64,000 nt of DNA from an uncultured Porphyromonadaceae bacterium (lineage in GTDB: Bacteria > Bacteroidota > Bacteroidia > Bacteroidales > Muribaculaceae), in the NCBI GenBank assembly GCA_902495245.1, contig CABUWI010000005.1:1-64000 (forward strand), read 5' to 3'. The notes under the pieces were generated by a model. The model saw nothing but the letters and a program-made list of their open reading frames with translations, did no database searches and was not told the DNA's origin. The number at the start of each line of letters is the position of its first letter. Position 1 is the first letter of the stretch. Position numbers and translations under genes: made by a program. This document shows positions 35,477-43,546 of the stretch, piece by piece.

Positions 35477-35964
35477 CCGAATTTCTGATAAATATTTTTC
35501 AGGACGGATTGTTTGCGGCGATAGCGGCAATCGGTTTTTCCTGTATCAGCAACACTCCCCGACGGGCCTACATGACCTGCGGCATCATCGCCGCCGCCGG
35601 CCACGGCCTGCGCTACGCCCTGACGCTGCCCGCCCTCGGGGGCATGCACATAATCGCGGCCTCGACGGCGGCCTCGGTGGCCGTCGGGCTGCTCGCCGTG
35701 CTGTTGGCCCCGCGCATAAAATGTCCCGCCGAGGTGTGTTTCTTCCCGGCGCTGCTGCCAATGATTCCGGGCATGTATGCCTATCGCACGGTCGAGGCGC
35801 TGGCCCTCTGTCTCTACCACACACGCGAAGACCTGTTCGGCCACTATTTCTACCTGCTCGCATTCAACGGCCTGACCTGCGCCTTCATCGTGTTCGGAAT
35901 GGTTGTCGGCGCCACCGCCCCGGTGTTTCTGTTGAAAAAACTTTCGTTCACGGCTACGAGATAG
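35467..35964 (+). CDS. ThrE-family exporter subunit, C-terminal (DUF3815/YjjB-like) part
   Basis: About 165 residues, almost all hydrophobic: five segments, including AAIGFSCISNTPRRAYM and LLPMIPGMYAYRTVE (the family PMIPG motif). Works with the product of the preceding gene, which it overlaps by 10 bp, to export small amino or dicarboxylic acids. ATG at 35467 (MVLTEFL) is preferred to an upstream start at 35437. Confidence 0.8.
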   Translation: MVLTEFLINIFQDGLFAAIAAIGFSCISNTPRRAYMTCGIIAAAGHGLRYALTLPALGGMHIIAASTAASVAVGLLAVLLAPRIKCPAEVCFFPALLPMIPGMYAYRTVEALALCLYHTREDLFGHYFYLLAFNGLTCAFIVFGMVVGATAPVFLLKKLSFTATR

Positions 35965-35978
35965 TCGTAAATTATCGC

Positions 35979-35986
35979 TAACTTTG
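35979..35986 (+). promoter_or_regulatory. -7 box of the LysR gene, leaderless arrangement
   Basis: TAACTTTG ends 9 bp before the ATG at 35996. Confidence 0.5.
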
Positions 35987-35995
35987 CACCCATCA

Positions 35996-36895
35996 ATGGA
36001 GTTACGTCAGCTAAGATATTTCGTTAAGGCCGCCCAGCTGCTGAGCTTTTCAGAGGCGGCAAAGGCGCTGCACATTGCCCAGAGCTCGCTGTCGCAGCAA
36101 ATCAAGCAGCTTGAAGAGGAACTCGATGTGCAGCTGTTCGTGCGCGGCGGCCACAGTGTCAGCCTCACCGAGGCCGGCGAGCTCATGCTCCCCTCGGCCA
36201 TGCGCACGCTCTATGACGCCGACAGCTGCGCCGCCCGCATCGGCGACCTGCGCCGGCTCGCAACGGGCACGCTCGCCATCGGCGTTACCTATTCGTTCAG
36301 CCCGATACTCACCGAGACCGTGCTTGAGTTCATGAAGCTTTATCCGCGCATCAAGCTCAACATCATCTACAAACCCATGGGTGAACTGATGGAGCTGCTG
36401 GCAAAACGCGAACTCGATTTCGTGCTCGCCTTCAAGCCCACTCAACCCGTGGCCGACGTCGAGTCGCACATTCTCTTTCAGAACAGTCTGGCGGCCGTGG
36501 TCAACTGCACTCACCCTCTGGCCGAAAAAGCCAAGGTGTCGCTTTCCGAACTCGCCAAATATGACCTCGCCTTGCCCTCAAAGGGGCTTCAGGCGCGCAA
36601 CGCCTTCGACAGCATCGGCCCTGACTACGCCTCTTTCAATATTCGCATCGAACTCAACGAGGTGAACATCTTGCTGAAACTCATACGCGAAACGACCCTC
36701 GTTACCGTCCTGGCCGAAGACTCCATCTACAGCGAGCGAGACGTCCGCGCCGTGCCGCTCGACGTCCCCTCGAACGAGATGACCGGCTGCATTCATATTC
36801 TCAAAGACACCTACCACAAACGCTCCATGAAAGAATTCGTGCGCCTGCTCGAAGAGTCGTTTGCCGTCAAGCGCCGCCGCAACTCTTGGCTCTGA
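35996..36895 (+). CDS. LysR-family transcriptional regulator
   Basis: 299 residues. N-terminal HTH (residues 1-60: ELRQLRYFVKAAQLLSFSEAA, then SQQIKQLEEEL) and a periplasmic-binding-like effector domain (about 90-295). In Bacteroidales this type, sometimes called CynR- or OxyR-like, is often alone; no redox-cysteine pair of true OxyR is seen, so I make no call on the ligand. The adjacent ThrE exporter on the same strand, ending 31 bp upstream, is a possible target. An upstream TTG is rejected because it lies inside the -7 box. Confidence 0.88.
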   Translation: MELRQLRYFVKAAQLLSFSEAAKALHIAQSSLSQQIKQLEEELDVQLFVRGGHSVSLTEAGELMLPSAMRTLYDADSCAARIGDLRRLATGTLAIGVTYSFSPILTETVLEFMKLYPRIKLNIIYKPMGELMELLAKRELDFVLAFKPTQPVADVESHILFQNSLAAVVNCTHPLAEKAKVSLSELAKYDLALPSKGLQARNAFDSIGPDYASFNIRIELNEVNILLKLIRETTLVTVLAEDSIYSERDVRAVPLDVPSNEMTGCIHILKDTYHKRSMKEFVRLLEESFAVKRRRNSWL

Positions 36896-36907
36896 AAATC
36901 GCGCGGT

Positions 36908-36939
36908 GTTGCAAATGTCGGAAATTTATTGTAATTTTG
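36908..36939 (+). promoter_or_regulatory. Promoter of the three-gene cassette
   Basis: GTTG (36908-36911), 20 bp, TAATTTTG (36932-36939), one mismatch from the consensus, 29 bp before the ATG at 36969. Confidence 0.6.
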
Positions 36940-36968
36940 CGACGAAAACCAGCAATCAACTCTGACTC

Positions 36969-37259
36969 ATGAATTTCTACGCCATAACATATGACCTCAG
37001 ACAGCCCGGTCGCAATTATAGCTCGCTTTACGACGCGATAAAGGAATTGGCCGGCGCAGGTAACTGGCAGCACCCGATGGAATCGTTTTGGGTGATTGCC
37101 GTTTCTGAAAATTCATTTAGTGCGGCAGACATTTATGATAAATTACGAGAACATACTGATGACAATGACAGTATCATTGTGCTGCAGATGTCGGGAGATT
37201 ACAAAGGCTGGATGCCGATGACTTTATGGAATTGGATAAAGGAAAAGAGAGACTTGTGA
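36969..37259 (+). CDS. Small Cas2-fold (SinR/VapD-like) protein
   Basis: 96 residues with a ferredoxin-like beta-alpha-beta pattern: a first strand NFYAITYDL with Asp9 at the place of the Cas2 catalytic aspartate, then an amphipathic helix, a central ESFWVIAVS strand and IIVLQMSG. It resembles stand-alone Cas2/SinR-type proteins sometimes found near toxin-antitoxin or defence genes. No Cas1 gene or CRISPR array is seen. The next gene starts 1 bp after its stop, so they are coupled. Nuclease activity is not assured; some relatives are structural. Confidence 0.62.
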   Translation: MNFYAITYDLRQPGRNYSSLYDAIKELAGAGNWQHPMESFWVIAVSENSFSAADIYDKLREHTDDNDSIIVLQMSGDYKGWMPMTLWNWIKEKRDL

Positions 37260-37260
37260 G

Positions 37261-38373
37261 ATGATAAAGTCTGTCGCGTTGCAAAACTTCAAGTGTTTTG
37301 CGAGGAAAGAAACAATCAGACTGGCGAGGATAACGATTCTTTATGGTCATAATGGCCGTGGCAAGTCGTCGTTATCGCAGGCTTTGCTGCTCGTGGGTCA
37401 GTCTATGAAAGAGCGCAATGATTTGGATAGTCTGCTAGTGGTTGGCTCGCAGGTGCAGCTTGGTTCCTTTGCCGAAATCGTGTCTGTTGGAAGCAAAAAT
37501 GACGAGATAAAATTCCGGTTGGAAACGGATTCGGAGGAGGTTGAAATAGGGTTTGGCCCTGACGCCGAGAAAAAGCAGATTGGCCGACTGACCACTTTTG
37601 TGGTGAACGGCGACAACCGTTTTGCCGCGCAATCAACGCAATCAGATGATGTTGAGACCGGTTTGCGCCGTGTTGTCTCGTCTACATCAGATGTCTCGGT
37701 GCTTCAGCAGCTTAAAGATATAACATACATCTCGGCCGGGCGCCTCGGCCCTGTCAACGACGTGCAGCGCAACGATTCTCTCCCTTCAAATCTGATTGGC
37801 ACAAAGGGCGAGAATCTGCTTAACGCCCTCTCCCATCAGCCAAAGGAGTTTGTTGACTCGGTGGCCCGCTATCTCTCTGAAATTCTCGGAGGCGGTGCGC
37901 TTAATGTCAGAGAAGTCGGCAGCACGCGTCTGGAGTTGCTGCTTGACTCTCACAACGGCGACCGCGAGTTCCTTCCCGTTAACGTCGGCTTCGGCTATAG
38001 CTATGTGCTGCCCGTGATTGTCGGCGCGCTTTTGGCCGAAAAGGGAAGCGTCCTGATTGTCGAGAACCCTGAGGCACACCTTTATCCCCGCGCACAGTCC
38101 CGCATAATGGAGTTTCTTGTCAATCAGGCTTTGGCCAAAGATTTACAGATCATTGTAGAGACCCACAGCGACCACGTTGTCAACGGCTTGCGCATCTCGA
38201 TGAAAAACCGCGTTCTCCAACCTTCGGAGGGTATCATTCAGCATTTCGGCGTCAAAGATGACGGCATTTCGCCCGACATCACGCCAATTACATGCGACGT
38301 CAACGGCTCGCTCAGCGACTACCCCGACGACTTCCTCGACGAGTGGACGGAACAAATGATGCAACTTGTATGA
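37261..38373 (+). CDS. AAA/OLD-type ATPase with DUF3696-like tail
   Basis: 370 residues. Walker A GHNGRGKSS at 29-37; signature region around residue 180; Walker B LIVENPEAHLYP near 260-272 with the catalytic glutamate; and THSDHVVNGLR, the switch histidine. The C-terminal TPITCDVNG ... YPDDFLDEW is the DUF3696 pattern. No TOPRIM nuclease follows in the same protein, unlike full OLD enzymes. ATPases of this type partner with effectors in defence systems (family knowledge). It begins 1 bp after the Cas2-like gene and overlaps the third gene by 4 bp. Confidence 0.85.
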   Translation: MIKSVALQNFKCFARKETIRLARITILYGHNGRGKSSLSQALLLVGQSMKERNDLDSLLVVGSQVQLGSFAEIVSVGSKNDEIKFRLETDSEEVEIGFGPDAEKKQIGRLTTFVVNGDNRFAAQSTQSDDVETGLRRVVSSTSDVSVLQQLKDITYISAGRLGPVNDVQRNDSLPSNLIGTKGENLLNALSHQPKEFVDSVARYLSEILGGGALNVREVGSTRLELLLDSHNGDREFLPVNVGFGYSYVLPVIVGALLAEKGSVLIVENPEAHLYPRAQSRIMEFLVNQALAKDLQIIVETHSDHVVNGLRISMKNRVLQPSEGIIQHFGVKDDGISPDITPITCDVNGSLSDYPDDFLDEWTEQMMQLV

Positions 38374-39266
38374 GTGGCCTGACTGTCGCGTGTTTCAACG
38401 AACTCTCCCAATGGCCTCTGTGTAAGACGGAAGCCGAAGCCGATGCACGCATAAAGAATTTTGTAGCATTCCTTAAACAGGTTAGAGACCATACCGGAAT
38501 AACCAAGGTGCGCCATGACGGCGATTTGACCTCAATCAGACTTACCGAGACTATGTCGGTGCAGGATTACTGCAACAAAACCTGTTACGATAGAAACAAT
38601 CCGTTACCTCAAATCTTGATGAACATGTTCGTCAAGCCGCATGTCGACACGGACGACGTCGCTGCTTTTCAAAGCTATATGGACACCGCTGCCGAAGTCG
38701 AATTTGACGGCGGCGCGTGCGCGGCTGCCGAAGGTTTTAATGCCGCTTATTGTCAGCGCACTTTCTGTGTCGGTTTCGATTCGTCCGAACTATGGCATAA
38801 CGACTTCTATAAGCTGATAATTAAATCGAGCGGCAAAACCCGCACCGAGCAATGGGCGTGCCTCTCATCGCCGCTATTCTTTAGCAACGCACCCGAACAT
38901 GTCGGTCGGTGCCCGGCGTTCGACTCGTGGCTGCAGTCGGTGCGCCCGGTCCGGCTCGTGGAGTCGGCTCTTGAGCCCGCACAAAAAAAGATTGATTTGC
39001 AGACTCATCATGGCAAGGACAAAATGGTGGCCCATGCCAGAAGCTTGTGTAACAGCCCGTATGTCGAAGGGGTACTCGCCACGCTGCCGTTCCGTCGGTC
39101 TTACAAAAACTATGTTCATAAAATTACCGATGACGGACTGGTTGACATCGTGATGTGGTGGGAAGAAGACGGCTACAGCCTGCGCGTGAAGACCACGGGA
39201 CGCAATGCGGCCGAAACAAAAGAAATTGCATCTCGGTTAACAGAAAAATACGGCCGCGCGAAATGA
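38370..39266 (+). CDS. Unknown third gene of the cassette, 298 aa
   Basis: I do not recognise the family. A soluble protein, fairly rich in cysteine and histidine, with a mixed alpha/beta pattern and no signal peptide or membrane segment. Its ATG overlaps the ATPase stop (ATGA), so its level is tied to the ATPase. As the gene after a DUF3696-type ATPase it could be the effector, but this is inference. Its base composition, like its partners, is more AT-rich than the genes on each side. Immediately after its stop a composite palindromic element begins. Confidence 0.6.
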   Translation: MSGLTVACFNELSQWPLCKTEAEADARIKNFVAFLKQVRDHTGITKVRHDGDLTSIRLTETMSVQDYCNKTCYDRNNPLPQILMNMFVKPHVDTDDVAAFQSYMDTAAEVEFDGGACAAAEGFNAAYCQRTFCVGFDSSELWHNDFYKLIIKSSGKTRTEQWACLSSPLFFSNAPEHVGRCPAFDSWLQSVRPVRLVESALEPAQKKIDLQTHHGKDKMVAHARSLCNSPYVEGVLATLPFRRSYKNYVHKITDDGLVDIVMWWEEDGYSLRVKTTGRNAAETKEIASRLTEKYGRAK

Positions 39267-39268
39267 AG

Positions 39269-39364
39269 CGGCCGCGGCGGCACGTAATCGACTGATTCAT
39301 TAGCATAAACTGCCGGAGATTGATAATCTCCTTTCCGGCTGTCCGCGGAAGAATCCGCGGCTCC
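39269..39364. repeat. Composite palindromic element after the three-gene cassette
   Basis: Contains a GC-rich palindrome near 39269-39281, a 17-bp core (TAATCGACTGATTCATT, 39285-39301) that recurs inverted at 63748-63764, a stem GGAGATT/AATCTCC near 39315-39332, and the palindrome at 39339-39364 shared with 18672-18697. It therefore joins parts found in several other elements of the window. Confidence 0.75.
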
Positions 39365-39411
39365 ACCCACCCTTAACCGCGTATTAAAAAATGTTAAAAA
39401 TCGGTGGGAAT

Positions 39412-39442
39412 TTTGCCGTTTCGGGGCTTGTGTGTATATTTG
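39412..39442 (+). promoter_or_regulatory. Bacteroidota-type promoter of the 39693 gene
   Basis: TTTG (39412-39415), 19 bp, TATATTTG (39435-39442). It leaves a leader of about 245 nt. Confidence 0.65.
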
Positions 39443-39692
39443 CCACACGCAAAAGCGTGCTCAATCTATTTATTCTATCGATTAAGTGTCTGAATATCAG
39501 GTAATTACCCCCCCTCAACGGGGCGCTGTCGGCTGCTAAATTATAGCGGTCAGGTAATTTTTTGTAAAAACACACCGAAATTTTTGCATCTGTTTACGCG
39601 CGAAATGAGTCTGATTTCGCGTGCGATTCGTCGTGTCCGTACCTCAGCTTTCACATTTTTATTCAATAATAATCAATCATCGATTTACATTT

Positions 39693-42650
39693 ATGTCTAA
39701 ATTTACAACAACCCTGAAAGGGCTGATGGCGCTCGCGCTCGGCTCTTTCGCCCTGTCGGCATCGGCAGTGGTCAATCCGGTTACCATTGATGATGCGACA
39801 GTTGTCAGCTCAATTCCGGGCGAAAGCGACAACCGTGCCGTCTACGTCATTCAGTCGCAAGAACGCGGCGGCCTTTACTCTCAGCTCGGCGACGCCATGC
39901 AGCTTGCTTGCTGCGGTAACACCGAGGCTACAGACGGCTGCTCTTGGAACAATGACATCGCCGTAAGCGCCGAAAATGTCAACCAGCAGTTTGCAATCAT
40001 CACTTACGAAGGCAAAAAGTACCTCTACAGCGTTGCTGGCGCCGGCTTCATTACCCGCAGCGGCAACAAAGCTGCCATTAACACAGAAAACGTAACTAAC
40101 GGCGAAATCACTCTGACGGCATCTGCAGTCAACAGCGTGAATTACTACCGCATCTCTGTAAACGGTTATATATTGAACCACTCGGGCGGCTATAACAAAG
40201 ACACTTTCAAAGGTATTTACCTTGCAGCCTCTGCCGGCCCCGACGGCGGCAACCGCTATTATCTGCAGAAGCTCAACTCCGTAACCCTGACCGATGACCA
40301 ATACAACACTGCAATCGGCATTATTCGCGGTGCGGTTGACGCTGTAAAGACCACACAGATTGCACGTCTCAACGACATCAAGGAATTCTATCACAACCCT
40401 TCTGAAATCGACGGCTACATCAGCCAGATTAGTGCCGCAACCACTGAAAGCCAGGTCAACGAGATTGTTGAAAACGTGTTTGACGCACTTGACGGCAAGC
40501 TGGTGTATCTGATTTACGCACCCCGCGAATCGGAGACTGACTACAAGTATCTCGGCGTTCTCGGTGTAGACAATTACCGTATTGCCCAGCTTCTGCCCCA
40601 GCGCGGCACTCGCGCAAAATGGCAACTGAAGCGCGTCGAAAACACCTACACCTTCAAACTGCGCAATATCGCCTCCGACACTTATGTAAACGGCTCGGAC
40701 AACGGTCAGACCATTGCCGGCGGCAGCTTTGTACTTGAGTTCAAGAACAACACCTCGACCGAGGGTGGCGTTTCTCTGAAATATTATGATAACGACCGTT
40801 GCCTCACCGTAGGCAGCCGCACGGTTGGCGGAATCACGTATCAATATGCCCTGGGTCATTCAGTCAATGTGGCCGGTCAAAGTAACGAAGCAGCCAACGC
40901 CTGGAAAATTGAGCCCGTAGGCGTAGCCCCGGCTGCAATTGAAGAGGGTTACTACGTCATTCGCAGCAACCGCGGCCTGACCGGCAGCCCTAACGGTTAC
41001 GATGACGGCTTCGGTGGCACCCTGCTCGGCGTCTATACAGCCGACCGCACGATTGCCCGCACTAATGCCGGACTCTCGGCAGGCGTTCACCTGCGTCAGT
41101 ATGCAACCGGCATGCATACTATCTGGAAGATTGTTCCGACAGCTGACGGCGGTTACAAAATTTACAGCATTATCGGCGACATGGAAGAAGGCGGCAACCT
41201 CGGCATGCACTTTGAAGGTGGCGACAGTTACGTTACGCTGACCAACGAGCCTACCACAGTGTATATCCGTTCTATCGCACAGTGGAACCTCTCCAGCACC
41301 TCCCCGTTCCCCAACGGTGTCGTTCTCTGCTCTGATGCGGAAAGCACTTCGGGCAGTAACTGTTTTGACGTTGCAAACTCATTGGGCAACTCAAGCATCA
41401 ATGCCGACTTCTTTGTCAAAGCAAACGGTTGGTATCCGGAGCCCCAAACCAGTAATGTCGGAACTCTGTTCTACATTGAGCGCGTCAGCGATTATGACGT
41501 TGAGCAGGCAATTGCCTCTTATGTTGACTACGCCGCCGAGACTCGCTCATTCCAACTGCTGAAAAACGTACTATCCGACGACGACATTGCATATGCGCTG
41601 AGTGGCAAGACCACTGATCCCAAATCGGTTACGACCGTTGCGCAGGCCAACAAATACCTCAATGAAGTTGACCCCGAAAACGGCAACAAAGTATCTTCGA
41701 CCCTCGCATTCGAGCGTCTCGACGGCAAGGTTATCCGCATTAACAACCGTCAGCACAGCGCTTACTACATGTGCCCCAAATCAGACGATGCCACCAAACT
41801 TGCAACCGGCAACACCAATGTAGACAACTCGCTTAACTATCTGTGGGAAGTAGAAGTTGTTAATGCCGCCTTGCGTCAGGTGCGACTGAAAAACTATGTA
41901 AGCGGCAAGTATGCAGGCCCGATGGCCAACGCCAACAACACTGCCATTACAATGGTTGACGACGCGGCCAATGCCGGCACATATACCATTTCGCGCTATT
42001 ATAGTCTGGACGGTAAATCGTTATACGCCAACCTGCTTGCGCCGGGTAATAGCATCACCCTCAACGCACTTCACTGCGGCTCGGGTGCATCTTATCAGGT
42101 TTTGCGCTGGGTACACTCCAATCTGGCTTCGCACTGGACGCTGATGAACGCCGCAGCCGATGACGTGAAGAACACTCAGCTCGATCTGTCAATCAACGCC
42201 GAAGGCACCGTCATCTACATCAAGAACGCCGAGGGCAGCGGCGCGCTGACCAAAACGGCCGACTTCCCCGAGACGCACAAGGTTACGCTGACCCCCGCCG
42301 CTGCAGCTGCCGTTGCAGCCGACGAGGCTACCGCCACTCCCGTCGCAGTCGAGATTCCCGATGCCAACATCAGCGCGACCACCGACGGCTTTGATATCAA
42401 CCTCGATGGCCTCAACGTAGTGCCCTCCGACTACACCTTGAATATTCCCGCCGGCTACTTCACCGTCAACAGCAAGCTCGCTCCCGCAATGAGCACCGCC
42501 GTCAAGGTTGAAGACACCACGAGCATCAAGGAAATCGGCACTGCCGAGAAGACCGGCGCCACGGTGATTTACGACCTGCAGGGCCGTCGCGTAAGCAATG
42601 CCGGCAAGGGCGTCTACATCATCAACGGCGTGAAGACCCTGGTGAAATAA
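39693..42650 (+). CDS. Very large secreted protein with beta-trefoil-like repeats and T9SS-like tail
   Basis: 985 residues with signal peptide (1-25, SASA cleavage) and several repeats of a beta-rich unit with YVIxS, WKI and YYxI patterns (about residues 35-190, 270-410, 425-560, 680-830) that may be ricin-type or related carbohydrate-binding folds. The C-terminus is IYDLQGRRV ... INGVKTLVK, as in the 18905 gene. Role probably surface glycan or mucin binding; no catalytic motif. The start at 39693 is supported by the promoter and signal peptide, against an earlier frame from 39621. A two-way terminator lies between it and thyA. Confidence 0.75.
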   Translation: MSKFTTTLKGLMALALGSFALSASAVVNPVTIDDATVVSSIPGESDNRAVYVIQSQERGGLYSQLGDAMQLACCGNTEATDGCSWNNDIAVSAENVNQQFAIITYEGKKYLYSVAGAGFITRSGNKAAINTENVTNGEITLTASAVNSVNYYRISVNGYILNHSGGYNKDTFKGIYLAASAGPDGGNRYYLQKLNSVTLTDDQYNTAIGIIRGAVDAVKTTQIARLNDIKEFYHNPSEIDGYISQISAATTESQVNEIVENVFDALDGKLVYLIYAPRESETDYKYLGVLGVDNYRIAQLLPQRGTRAKWQLKRVENTYTFKLRNIASDTYVNGSDNGQTIAGGSFVLEFKNNTSTEGGVSLKYYDNDRCLTVGSRTVGGITYQYALGHSVNVAGQSNEAANAWKIEPVGVAPAAIEEGYYVIRSNRGLTGSPNGYDDGFGGTLLGVYTADRTIARTNAGLSAGVHLRQYATGMHTIWKIVPTADGGYKIYSIIGDMEEGGNLGMHFEGGDSYVTLTNEPTTVYIRSIAQWNLSSTSPFPNGVVLCSDAESTSGSNCFDVANSLGNSSINADFFVKANGWYPEPQTSNVGTLFYIERVSDYDVEQAIASYVDYAAETRSFQLLKNVLSDDDIAYALSGKTTDPKSVTTVAQANKYLNEVDPENGNKVSSTLAFERLDGKVIRINNRQHSAYYMCPKSDDATKLATGNTNVDNSLNYLWEVEVVNAALRQVRLKNYVSGKYAGPMANANNTAITMVDDAANAGTYTISRYYSLDGKSLYANLLAPGNSITLNALHCGSGASYQVLRWVHSNLASHWTLMNAAADDVKNTQLDLSINAEGTVIYIKNAEGSGALTKTADFPETHKVTLTPAAAAAVAADEATATPVAVEIPDANISATTDGFDINLDGLNVVPSDYTLNIPAGYFTVNSKLAPAMSTAVKVEDTTSIKEIGTAEKTGATVIYDLQGRRVSNAGKGVYIINGVKTLVK

Positions 42651-42716
42651 TCAGAAAGACGATTGAGATGTATACTTCAACATAAGAGGTATATGTATTG
42701 ATAGATAGATGATAGG

Positions 42717-42744
42717 GAACGGCGGCCCGTGAGGGTCGCCGTTC
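42717..42744. terminator. Bidirectional terminator between the 39693 gene and thyA
   Basis: A stem GAACGGCG/CGCCGTTC with extra CCC/GGG pairs and a GTGA loop, followed by TTGTTATT on the plus strand. It lies midway between convergent genes. Confidence 0.75.
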
Positions 42745-42751
42745 TTGTTAT

Positions 42752-43546
42752 TCAGACCGCGACGGTGGCGGCGATGTGGGGCAGGGGGTCGTAGCCCTCG
42801 AGGGTGAAGTCGTCGAATGTGAAGTCGAAAATCGACTTCACGTCGGGGTTGAGGCGCATGCGGGGCAGGGGGCGGGGTGTGCGCTCAAGCTGCAGGCGCG
42901 CCTGGTCGAGGTGGTTGGTGTAGAGGTGGGTGTCGCCGGTGGTGTGCACGAACTCGCCCGGCTCGAGGCCGGTAACCTGCGCCATCATCTGCAGCAGCAG
43001 GGCGTAGGAGGCGATGTTGAACGGCACGCCGAGAAAGCAGTCGGCACTGCGCTGATAGAGCTGCAGCGACAGCTTGCCGCCGGCAACGTAGAACTGGAAG
43101 AACGCGTGGCAGGGGGGCAGGGCCATCTGCGGAATGTCGGCCACGTTCCAGGCACTGACAATCAGGCGGCGCGAGTCGGGCGTCTCCTTGATCTGGCGCT
43201 CCACCTGAGCAATTTGGTCGATGACGCCGCCGCGGCCGTCGGGCCATGCGCGCCACTGGCGGCCGTAGACGGGGCCGAGCTCGCCGTCGGCGTCGGCCCA
43301 TTCGTTCCAGATGCGCACGCCGTTTTCCTGCAGGTAGCGCACGTTTGTGTCGCCGCGCAGAAACCAGAGCAGCTCGTGGATTATTGACTTTAGGTGGAGC
43401 TTTTTGGTGGTCAGCAGCGGAAAGCCGTCGGCGAGGTCAAAGCGCATCTGGCGGCCGAAGACGCTCAGCGTTCCCGTGCCTGTCCGGTCGGTTTTGAGGG
43501 TTCCGTTTGTGAGAATGTCTTGCAGGAGGTCGAGGTATTGTCGCAT
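42752..43546 (-). CDS. thyA: Thymidylate synthase
   Basis: Makes dTMP from dUMP with methylene-tetrahydrofolate. 264 residues, the same length as the E. coli enzyme, with catalytic Cys146 in ALPPCHAFF, the RSADCFLGVPFNIASY motif and the conserved DRTGTGT near the start. It begins at ATG 43546 inside the end of the preceding gene (82-bp overlap in another frame). Confidence 0.97.
   Translation of the reverse strand: MRQYLDLLQDILTNGTLKTDRTGTGTLSVFGRQMRFDLADGFPLLTTKKLHLKSIIHELLWFLRGDTNVRYLQENGVRIWNEWADADGELGPVYGRQWRAWPDGRGGVIDQIAQVERQIKETPDSRRLIVSAWNVADIPQMALPPCHAFFQFYVAGGKLSLQLYQRSADCFLGVPFNIASYALLLQMMAQVTGLEPGEFVHTTGDTHLYTNHLDQARLQLERTPRPLPRMRLNPDVKSIFDFTFDDFTLEGYDPLPHIAATVAV

Larger units (their letters stand above)
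39267..39692 (+). other. Intergenic region with repeat, promoter and long leader
   Basis: Holds the composite palindrome (39269-39364), the promoter at 39412-39442 and a leader of about 245 nt for the gene at 39693. A short hairpin (CGCGAAAT/ATTTCGCG, near 39600-39622) is seen in the leader. No gene and no known riboswitch were recognised. Confidence 0.6.

Noticed and set aside
35984..35995. Upstream TTG start of the LysR gene
   Set aside because: The TTG lies inside the -7 box, so it would not be in the transcript.
36969..37259. CRISPR-Cas adaptation module
   Set aside because: Only a Cas2-fold protein is present; no Cas1, no other Cas gene and no repeat array are seen in the window.
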